Positions 33,225 through 45,200 of a DNA stretch of 64,000 nt are shown in pieces. The DNA is from Choristoneura fumiferana. Lineage: Eukaryota; Arthropoda; Insecta; Lepidoptera; Tortricidae. The stretch lies in assembly GCF_025370935.1 (NCBI RefSeq), contig NC_133481.1:7486902-7550901 (forward strand), written 5' to 3'. The stretch's first letter is position 1, and each line of letters opens with the position of its first letter. Below the pieces are notes generated by a model that was given only the letters and a program-made list of their open reading frames with translations, was not told the DNA's origin and ran no database searches. Position numbers and translations under genes: made by a program.

Positions 33225-36200
33225 TTAAACGAGCAGGTTGTGTGGTGTATCGAGCCACGCGGCGATCTGCGGCGCGCGTGCGGCGGCCCACACGATGTTG
33301 TTGTGAACAGTCTCTAACGCCCGAGCCCGCGCCGCTGTGCCCGCGCCTGCCTCCGGATACTGCTCGAAAAACGCCTCCATCTGGACAACAAGCAACACAT
33401 TTAGAATAACACAAATATTCCTAGGGAACCCTCGACAAAACTACTAATACTTCATTCTATTTCAACTCGGTTTTTAATAGAAAACAGATAATATTTAGTA
33501 CTAGATTATGCTAGGTTAAAAATCTTGCTAGTTAGAAGTAAATTAAGTACCTCCTTTAGCCTCTCTTCGGTGTCAAACATGACAGTAATGGTCGCCACAG
33601 TGCCTCCCAAAATACGGCTGTTGAGGGTGAATCGGTCGACCAGCTGCGTCCAATTCGAGCGCAGATGATCCCATGCTAGAGCCGAGCCCGACGGATTGCT
33701 ACTGATAGCCGATAACACCGTCAAGTAATCCTGGCTACGAATGTTGTTCTCATCCCACGCGAGACTCAAATATCTGAAAGTGATTTTTAAATTATAATCT
33801 TTTTTTTTCTTACAGGCTTCAAATGACACAGATGCAAAACTGACGTAACAGTCGCTCCAACTGCTACGCAAACTACCGATACTGTTGCATTTTTCGATTC
33901 AGTGATTTATTTGCAAAATCAACTTTAAAGTGCAAATTTTCATTAAAATCGAGCATCTTCCCCCCCCCCGCCCTCTAAAATTTAATCCGAGGGGGGAAAT
34001 TTGGAAAAATTCAGGATGGTAGGAAGTTTATCAAACTTGCAAGGAAAACTATAACGGTTAAGTTTTCTTCAGAATTATTAGTAGTTTAAGAGTAAATAGC
34101 AGCCTAAGGTATAAAATATACCTAAACTTGGAATATTCCGTACAAAATACGAAATCCTTAGAAAAATATTACTTAATGTTTGTAATGTACATTTGCAAAA
34201 TAATTGCAGGAAAGTCTGGTCATTGAAACAGCGAAATTAACGTAGGTAGTTTCCCAAAATAAATCAATTCACTTGGAAAAAATATTTTATGTTACTAAAG
34301 AATTTTGGAATAAGCATTTATTTTTCAAATAGGAGTATTATATACATACAAACTTTTTGGGAAATGCTGATAAAGGTTTTTCGATGAGATCCTTACTTTT
34401 TCAGTATTTCAGTGTCACGCGGTGCCGCCAGGGCGCTCCTGAGTTTCGCTTGCTCTTGCGCATCGCCTTCGTTCTTGTATATCTGCCAAAGTTTATCCCA
34501 CTCTAACTGAGACGAGTATTTCATACCTGGTGAGACGAATGAAGGTGAAAAAGTTAGAAAAAGACAAATAACATCTGGACTGGCCAATTAACCATAAAAT
34601 CGAATTATATAATCATCATCATCTCGGGCTATATTCGTCTCACTGCAGGGCACAGGCCTCCTCTCAGAACGAGAGGGCTTGGGCCGTAGTTACCACGCGG
34701 GCCCAATGTGGATAGGGAACTTCACACACACAAGTTTCCTCACGATGTTTTCCTTCACCGTACAGCTCATGGTAAATATGAAATGAAATTTTGCACATAC
34801 ATTCTGAAAACTTAGTAGTGCGAGCCCGGGATCGAACCCACGACGCTGTTTGAGAGCATCGAATAATATACACAAATATACTCAGCAGCACAAAATTTGG
34901 CCCACGCCAAATAAAAAATTACCTATTACTGCATACATTTGAGGGTCAGATTTTTGCCGCGCAGTATAGATATACTTACGTAGGACCTGTGTTGACCACT
35001 CTTTGATAAGTTTCTGTTATCTTATGTGACAAATATCTATTTGCGAGGCACTCTTTTTATTTTGGTTTATTAAACGTCATCACAGATATCTGTCATGAGT
35101 TGGACTCACGCGCAAAGGGTTCTACTATCCACTATCTTTACACCGATAGTTTCAATTAAAGTACGGTCGCGGAACACGAAGAATTTCGCGCAATGACCTC
35201 CAATACAATACTTCGTACAAATTCATCTATGCGAGCGCGACGGCAAACATTTAAGCGCGAGCAATAGAGACGCATACCTAGTGAAAGGTCATTGTACGAA
35301 ATTCTTCGTGCTCCGCGAACAGCCTTTAGTAGATATATCCTAAGCGTACACATAAAATCTTACCATAGAAATAGACTGTGTCTCGTAGATCTGTTTGGAT
35401 AGGTTCGACCTCGGTAGAATCATGGCTGTTAAGCCAGCCCATAAAGATGCGACGGACTTTTTCTTCCGCTGCCGGCAACCCCGCGCGGGTTCCTAGCGAC
35501 AATATCCTTGTGCGTAGAAGACTGTAACATTTAAAGTACAGTTTAAAATGAGGTTTATTTCTACTGAGCAATGGGCGGTCAATGGATGCAATATGGTGAC
35601 GAAAGCATAAGGTGGATAAGAGTTTCATTCAATTTCGAGCAATATTTATGTATAAAAATATATGCAGTTTTTGTTATATACCACTAAGTACATGTTTTGT
35701 ACATTAAGGAAGTACTAGCCACTTGTAAATTGGCACCTATCAGACTCTAGTGTTTATATCTATTACGTCTTATAGTTGTCAATTGGTCGTGTTATCCATA
35801 TGACGTAAACCGTTCGACATAATTTTGACGTAATTTGGATACATCGGCCGCCCTTTACTACTGAGTGTCAGCTCTTAATCGGGCTATAATCAGAGATTCT
35901 GTTAGGCAGAAATGACAACTTGATACCCCTGTATTACATTAAAACTAACTAAGAAGTGCCTTTGCACACCGCTTCTTTTGAACGCGCCGTCGACGAGCGT
36001 TTAAAAACGATTCAAAGGCGCGAATTAAAAGAACCACCAAAATTATTGCTTACCCGGTATCACGAAAGTTACGAGATTTGACAATTCGCGCATCGACACA
36101 TGCCGCGTATTACTGAGTGTCAATCAAAGTGTAATCAGAGATCTCAGGCAAAATGACAACTGACCCCTGTATTACAAGGAAGTGCCATTGCACACCGCTT

Positions 36201-39200
36201 GGCCATCCGGTTTTATCGATACAAACGCTTGTACGTTACGGCATGGAAAGTAAAAACGCGCATCGACGGCGCGTTTAAAAACGCGTTCCGAAAAGGCTCT
36301 GAAGTAAAAGAACCACCAAAATATTGGCTTACCGGTCAATCACGCTTAAGTTACGCATGTCCCAATTCTGCTTTGCATAAATATTCGACACGAGGTGCTG
36401 GATGTATTTCTGGAACAATCAAAGTGTATGAAGGATCTCACAAAATGATTCCGGAACATTTCAGCCAATGGTCCAGACCTGATGTTATGTTAGGTATTAC
36501 GCGTAGATCGAATCGACTACATTACAAACAATTATAGGTGCTTGTGATATTTACTTATAAGATAAACGAGATAACCACCGTATGGTCGTCCACTACCTCG
36601 AAAAGGCGATCTGGCAGACTTAGAAGGCGATGGCGAGATGAAATGGACTACAGTAGCCTGCGATAAAGATTGCACATCGGTTTTTCGAAAGAGACTCGGA
36701 TAATTTCAGCTTTGTAGAGCGTTGTCACACTACTTATGTGACGTTTGTCTTGTCAGTCTCAGTCGTTGTACAGGTGCAGTAGAGTACGGACGTATTTAAA
36801 CAAAAATATATAATATAGAGCTGTCTGACCCTTCAACTTTAAATTGTACGAAGGCATCTCTAGGAAAAAGAGGGAAACCTTCAGACGGCCAGTCACGCGA
36901 AATTATTTGCATTTTTTATATATTTTTTTGTCGAGGATGACAATGCAGGCCATTACTTCGAGAAGGTTCAAGAGCGAGTTACAAATGCCACTGGAACTTG
37001 AAGAAGAACTTTGAACAATATATTAAATGAAGGTACTGCGCCTTCCATCCACGTCAGTTAAGTTTGCTACTCCGAAAACAGGGAGACCAAAAAAGAAATT
37101 TTATTTGGATTTGGACGATTTTGATTATGACGTTTGGAAGAATGGTGTACGATCATTAAAAGCTAAATTGGAAGTTTTGATTTTTTTATTTACAATACTC
37201 ATAGAAAACAATAGGTGTTTTTTAATCTTCTCTAATCTCTATAGATATCCGAAGTTCACATGTCATTTAATTTGACGCAAACTAATTACGTAAGTCCATT
37301 AAGTGCAGTATGTCTTTCATATAAAACGTGACTTAATAAATACTGTTAATAATGTTGCCAGTGTTCGGAAATCGTCGTAAACAGTCAATTGTCTTTTCCC
37401 AAAGACCGATGTGCAATCTTTATCGCCGGGTACTGTACTTCTTGAAAGACCCCTTGAAAGGCCCTTGTATGCAGTGGACAGAGAACATTGGAAGTATCGG
37501 GGGGAGGTTGCTCAGCTGTGGGACAGAACCGGCTAACAATACTTATAATTTACTTATACTCTCGTCAATATCTTCACATTTCGATTGTGGTCGAATGAGC
37601 TCTCATAGTGACTTACTTGCATCTTATCTTTCATCGGATCGGACAGCCTATCAGACAGTGAGATAAGTATGGAGGCGGCGGTGCGCCAAGGTACGTAGTC
37701 CTCTTCGACGGGCAAGTACGTGGTGAGTTGAGCGCCAACTCGTACGGCACCACGCCCGCCTCCGCGAGCGCGAACACGTCGTTCAGCAAGTGAGCCCGGT
37801 CCGATATTGTCAGCTGTAATGACAGAGTTGGTATCAAGGTCTCTCTCCACTACACCGTATCCGTATCATACCATGACCGCAATCGGAACGTGTTAAGAAC
37901 TGAGTGTCATAGAATAGAATAAAATAGAATAGAAAAACTTTATTGTATAATCTGTGTATGTACAAAGATGGTGAAAATGTTTTAGTGTCTCAACAGTTAC
38001 CCTTCCGGGCATACAATGTTTTATACTTCGTAAAGTCGAATTCACAATTTACTAAGTAGCATAAAATTCTTTTAAATTATAAAAAGCCTTTTCTATTAGC
38101 CATTTTTTTAGTGTTCGTGTAAAAGTGCTATCATCTATACTTTTTATATCATTCGGAAGATTATTAAATACATGAATAGCTGACATTAAAGCGCTTTCAA
38201 GCGCATTCATGACACGCGACGGCGACAGTTGGTTACGAAACGTGCTAGTGGGCATAGTCTCATACTTTACAATACAAAGAAATAGTAGATTGATAACCAA
38301 GGGTGGAAAGTGACCCCTTTCACCCGGGATATTTCTGGCGCTCAAACGAAGTGAGAGCGCCAATAGTTCGAGGGGAAATTGGTAATTTCACCCGAGATAG
38401 ACACTACTTTTCATTTCGACTGTGAGGAAAGAAAAAAAAAACAAAAAAAATGAGAATAATAATAAATTGAATTTACTTATATCCAACCTCCAACGGTACC
38501 TTTTCGACCTGGCCACTTGCCACGGCCGACTATAAAAAAAAACGGGTTGGTCACGACCAAGGAGCTTACATACAAAACTGGAGGTTGAACGTCGAACGAA
38601 GAAGTTTGACCTTTATTACTTATTTATATATTCCATCTCTTTCTTTCACATTTCACGAATGACTTCCATCTCTTTCTTAACCTAACTAAAGAAAGAGATG
38701 GAAATGTTCGTGACGTAATAAAGATCAAATTTCTTGTTTCAAACGGGCGTTCAACCTCCAGTGTAGTATACAAGCTCCTTGGTCACGACGTGCATCTAGA
38801 TGGTCATGCCGAAACGTGAAAAAAAGTGTCATTGACGTAACTAAATTATCTTCGACTCCGTAGCTAATCGAAAAATTAAAAAAAAAATACATTCTACCCT
38901 AGAAATGAAAACGCAATTTTCCACCTAGCTATCTACCCATAAAAATTAAACTTTCCTAACAGGAGGGATGAAATACCTAGTTATTTGTGTCACAAGGGAG
39001 CAAAATGGTGTATTTACGGCGAGGGCGTACATTGAATCCAGAATGTAGCGAAGGATTCTACAATAGAATCTTGAGCGTAGCGAGGGATTCTTAAGTAAAA
39101 TCCTGAGCGTAATGAGGGATTCAAGTATTAACGCCCAAGATGAAAATAATTTTGCTCCCGAGTGGCTCATATAACTTTTCACACCGAGCATTAAGAAACT

Positions 39201-42200
39201 TGAAAAAATGAATTCTAAATATTATTAAAGAACAACCAGCATAGAAAATGGTGTGGCTTTACAATGAACAACTTCAAAAAATTACATTTGCAATAAAACA
39301 CTTAGAAAAGCCTTGAACAGAAAAGTTGCACTTTGCTCCCTCTCGTCAGGGAGGAAAAGTTACTTTTCTGAAGGAGAGGTGTGAAAAGAATATTATTTTT
39401 GCCTGACACGTTGGTATTACGAGTACGGTCAAGGTATGATACTGTAGATAGTATTAGTATTAGTGATATTCACATCTGTAGATAGTTATGTCTACATTTA
39501 GGGTCTCCCTACATCTATCCTCCTGAGTCCTGACATTTTTTAACAAACTTAGTGCTTAAGACCTAGACGTGGATGTTATTTTAAAGTTCTTAGAATTCTT
39601 TATTCTATAACCATTTGTACTTTATAAAGTACATTCGGCCGTTGTTCTTAGTGTTAATTGGACGCGAGGACTCAGGAGGCTATCGACGCGGAATCGGCAA
39701 TAGCCGACAGAAAAAAAGCTTTATGTCTACGCAATAAGAACGAAAAAGATGACGGCCGAACCGATCCGAGCCGAATCATGCCTTAAGGTCGTGGGTGAGG
39801 AAAGTAATTGTTTATAGATTACTGATTTGCCTTCCGTAATGTAAAGCCTGATTAAAAAAAACACTTGAATCAATCCTTACTTGATCCGATTTTGACTTCA
39901 GCTGCTCAATCAAGCTCTGCCACATTTCCAGCGGGTAATTCACACGGTAGTAGCCAACTTGGTTGTTGTTTAACTTGAGCCATCTAATATCTTTCTCTGA
40001 TATAGTTACTGTAATGAAATTTAGTGTTTATACTTTTTTTATCTAGCTTGGGAGTTACCATCATCATTATATCAGCCATAGGACGTCCTCTGTTAGACAT
40101 AGGCCTCCCCATAGTCCTTTAGTTGCTTCGATTGGAAGCGGCCTGTATCCACTGTAAGTCTGCGGCATTAACGACGTCATAATTGATTGATTAGATTGAA
40201 TATTCACATAGCGAGAGAGAGTTAGGTATGTCTTTGAATAGTAAACTTTCATAGTTGTCATCTCATCACAAACGACACAATGTCTCCACATCGACATTGG
40301 CAAAATACATCTTGCTAAAACAGCAAGGGTGAAAGCCATAAAAAAACAGACATTCCGGTAATAAAGGCGCCTCGCAAATGGTGGAACCTACTATTACTAT
40401 TGCTTAATATTTTATCAGCCATTCAACTGAGATTCAGAGTTTTTTGGTGGTATTTTGTTTTCCAGTAATAACCACGTAACTAACTGTTTACTCACCACTA
40501 TCTGCTTTATCGTCAAACCAAACGATCTTTTCATTTACGCCTTTGTTTGTTTTGTATGTGACAGGCACGAACCAGCGATAGCTGTTACAACAAAACATAA
40601 CCATTAATTTTCAAATTCAAACTCTAAGCACTTAATAGAGCTGTATAAGAACTGTTTTCATGCAGTTTTGAATGAATAGTTAAATTTCTTTTACTCGAAA
40701 TCGGAGTCTTTAGGTGAAACAGCGTTAGGGTCCAAGAGGAAACGCGACTGCGTGATTTTATATTCGCTCCCTTCGTTCGTGACAGTAAGAAGAGGATACC
40801 CCATCTGTTTTGTCCATGTATCCATAATGTATCTGTAAAATAAAAACACAGTATTGTAACCGGGTATTTTATTCCTTTAAAAAAAACTGTCAATACCGAC
40901 AGCCGGATAGCCAAGTGGTTAGAGAACCTGTCTATGAAGCTTGGGGTCCTAGGTCTGATCCCCGACTGGAGCAGATATTTATAGAATAGTACAAACGTTT
41001 CTCTCGAGTCTTAGAGGTCTCATATGCATGAATTTTCGTAGCATAGTATTAGTTTGGGATCATGTAAGTCAATTGGTGTTATGTTAAAGAATTGTCCCCT
41101 AATTTTTTTTTTATTACTATTTTAATACTTACGTTAGGTTCAATTCTGGGTATTCCATTTTAAAATAGGGCTCCAGGCAGGCGAGTAGGTCCTGAGTAAT
41201 TGTGTTGCCAAACTTATGCTTTTTCAGGTAGTCTGATACCCCTTTTCTGAAATTCTCCTCGCCTGTGAAACCTTCCAACATTCTCAATATTGAAGCACCC
41301 TGTAACAGTAATGGAAAATACATGAGTCCATAATAAACTACTTTTATAAATTATACTAGCTTTCGGCCCGTGTTTTCGTCCGCGTTGAATTCATTTATTT
41401 TGGTTTCATTTTTCTTGTCTTGCTGCTTGTGTAGAGATGCTATATTTCTTTAGAGGAATACATGGTGCCTAACCCCATTTTATTCTACAAAAGTAATGTC
41501 ATCAATCACCCCTTCGAGGGTAAAATTACCAAAAACGCTGAGACATGTTTAAATTCATTTTCAATCGTCAGCTTAAACGCAAAATTATAAGATCCTAACT
41601 TGGAAACTGACGAACTTTCATACTTACCCTATTTTACCCCCTTAAAGATAAAATTTTCAAAATTCCTTACCAAATGCGCAATGTATAAGGCTAAGTGCAA
41701 AATTTTAAGTTTCTAGGTGCAGCAGTTGCAGCTGTACGTTGAGATACACATAAACATATATTTTCACAGTGAGTAGGTATATTTACCTTATTGTAAGAAA
41801 TGGCGTCAAATATGGCTGTGATTTGGTCAGGAGTGTTCACAGTTTGCACAATAGGGTGGCTGGATAGTTTCGCATCGGTCACCAGGACAGAATGAAGTGT
41901 ATTCACTACAAACTGATCTAGCTGAAATTAAACAGTGATGTCAATTATCAAGCAGGTTTTAGTCTTAAAACTGCGCATGAGTTTTTTTTTATTCGACTGG
42001 ATGGTGTTAATAATTTGAATAGGTACAAATCAAATATTTTTTAAACAAAAAAAAGCAGTAATTTCTCAATGAGGTTGAAAACTCAGTAATTTATGAACTG
42101 GTTTGGAAAATTCTTTTTTTCTTTGGGTGTGTAGGTACTTTTAATTGATCTCACGTGAAAATTCCAAAATTCTGACATCTATTCTGACATGATTTAGGTA

Positions 42201-45200
42201 TCTAACTTTAAATTGATGACACCAGTCATGGAGGCCCACTAAGCTTTTTTCGAAGTTTTAAGAATTGGGCCCTACTTTTTTTTTTAATTATCAATAACAC
42301 TAATGTTCAGATAACCAATGATCATAAATAGTTAAGTTCATGAATTGTGAGCTTCCTATAAGGCACTGAATCCTTGTAATCCATTACTAATGTGCTTAAT
42401 AACATGTCCATGATTGGTGAGTCACGCTAAATAGTAAAGAATTGTTAGACTGCTGCATGTCGTTTTCTGATTACCTGAATACATTGCTATCAATAGTCAA
42501 TCAGTAGTACATCTTGTATTTATATCATGTATTCTGGCGAATAAAGCATTCTCATTTCATTCTCAAGTAAATTTACAATCTGTATAGAAGTTCTTTGGAG
42601 CAGGTTTTTTTAAATTATTTTTAGCTTACCATAGTCCAAGATGGTTCGATGGCATTAAGTGACTTGACTTGCATGTAGGAAGCAAATCCTTCATTCAGCC
42701 AAACTTCATCCCACCATTTCATTGTTACTAGAATAAAATACTAAAAAATTACTATTAGTAAGGCTGTAGGTGTATATTACGTAATAATATTTTTATAAAT
42801 TACTATTTTGTTGCTGGCTGACTGTCTGTGAAGTATTTTTTATTGCTATCCCAAGGGAACCATGCATTTTTCCATTATAAAACTTTATTGTATGTCCAAA
42901 CTAACCAGTCTCACACTAATTCCATAACAAATTTCATCTAAATCAGTTCAACGGTTTAAGGTAACAGACAGAGTTATATAGTTTCGCATTTATAATACAC
43001 TAGACTTAGTAATTCAATAGATCCGTTAATTGAAATGAAATTCCACATTCAGCTATCTACACACCATTTTTCATCCAAATCCGTCTAGCCGTTTTAGCGT
43101 GAACAAGTAGTAACACACACACACACACACACCACACACACACACACACAAACTTTTGCACCCTACAAATATTATAAATGTGAAAGTTTGTGAGTGAGTA
43201 TGTTTGTTACTTCTTCACGCTGAAACGGCTGAACGGATTTGGATGAAATTGGGCAAAAAGTTAGTTTATAACCTGGATTAAAACATATGATACTTTTTAT
43301 CCCAATAGTAAATAAAATAAAATAAATGGGATGGGATAAAATCTCGAAACAACAACCGCTGGGTTTAGTGTCATGAAATTTGACCATGTTTGTTTTTAAC
43401 GTCAATGAAAACAACGATTTAAATTTCGGGAATTCCCACGGGAATTTTTAAAAATCCCGGAATTTAAATTCAGCTGCTGGATCTAATGATTTACGTGTGT
43501 GACGTACGCGGGTAAACACTAGTTTATAATATTAGTAGGATTAGTAAGGAAGTCAGGATGTGTGGATTAACTGTATTGTGGGCATTTCTATCTATATAAT
43601 TAATATCGTTATATATAATTTTTGATAATAATTTTCGTAACAAAACGGACACTGTTTTTCCATTTCAATTTAGTTGAAATCGGAGAGATAAACTCATGGT
43701 ACAACGGTCGATAGAAATGCCCTTGTATGAAATAACGAAGAAGGCTTTTGTACACTAGACTAGCCGTCGCCGACGCGTGTCTGTGTATGAACCTACTATA
43801 CCTATTTGTATTGCTGTAGTCGCTTAAAGGCTTAAAATTGACAGGAATTGAAGAATTGCTTAGCATTATGTACAAATATATTATGAAAGTACCCACCTAA
43901 GTTTCCAAACCACATATGGGCCAGCTCATGTGCAATAGTGTTGGCAACACTGATCTTGTTTTGAGCAGAAGCAGTGTCCTCGTCTACCAGAAAAGAGGTT
44001 TCTCTATAAGTTATCAGGCCCCAATGTTCAGTAGCACCAGATACGTAATCTGGGATTGCTATCATATCTGAAATGGGATTTAAATATTTTAATTTTTTAA
44101 TACAATGTTTACTTTAGGTACTCATAAAGTGGGGTTTTCATGCTATGAGTAAAATAATCAGAGTAGCAATAAAAACGATATTTGACAAAAATATGATGTT
44201 TAACAAAGAAAAAAAAACAGTTTAAAATCTTTTTGCTATCAATGAACTTCACATACCAAACAACATTCCTACTGCACGCAACAGATTTACTTATTGTTTA
44301 ATGTACCAATTGCAGATGTATTTAAAAATAACCTTACCAACAAAAAGTTGGTCACTTCAAAGTTCAATATCTCAAACACGGCTGAACCGATTTTGATGAA
44401 ACATGTCTAAGAACCATTGCAAGAAAAACTTTTTTCAAATAAAAAAACGCATTCAAATCGGTCCACCCGTTTAAGAGCTACGGTGCCACAGACTGGCACA
44501 CATGTCTGTGTGACAGACATACAGACGCACATAGCGGTTAAACTTATAACACCCCTATTTTGCGTAGCGGGTTAAAAAAAGATATTTACTCTGACTAAAA
44601 TATGAATATATCTCAATATTGCAATGGAATTGAACTTGTAGCCCATAAAATGAAATAAAGTAGGGAAACAGACCTTTTTCATATAACTTGGTCTGTTGGT
44701 TTTTGGTGCATGGTCCTTTACTTTAGATCATTATTTAATTGAAAAGATTGGCTCAGAAAGCTACAATAGGTCTCATGGGAACTGTAATATTCCAACCATT
44801 TCATTACATTACATACAACAGAAGATAACATACAAATACTCTAAATATACAGACCCAGTTTTGGAAGAGGAAATGGCACTTCATAATAGTTAATATAAAA
44901 CTCCGTAGCTCTTTTGCCAATGTCTTGTGCAAAATCAATTTTATGAGTTTCATCTTTTTGGGCAAATGATCTCAGTTTAAAGTTGCTCCCTATACCATTA
45001 GAGTTTATTTCGGTTTCTTTGAAATCAAAATCGCAAATCACAAAACACGCCAAATAGGTAGACATTGGCACGCTGGTTGCAAATGTTACTGCTTCAGATG
45101 CTGAATCACCATCTAAAGTTTTAGATATTTCCTGGAACATATGAAAAATAAAAACATGCACTCAATTTCTAAACAGACATAATTAATAGAACTTAAATTA

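Noticed and set aside
8614..33380. GPI-anchored midgut APN (insecticidal-protein receptor type)
   Set aside because: Neither complete gene has a Thr-rich stalk or a hydrophobic C-terminal tail, so that subclass is not supported.
33160..33414. Alternative frames in the GC-rich last exons (33.2 and 8.7 kb), including an opposite-strand frame
   Set aside because: Shadow frames of exon 17; only the M1 C-terminal frame continues the splice phase and is conserved between the two genes.
43897..43930. Apparent 19-residue spacing between HELAH and the LNE Glu (extra Gly)
   Set aside because: The extra Gly comes from reading past the exon 5 donor. The split codon G|TT at the junction is Val, restoring the canonical 18.
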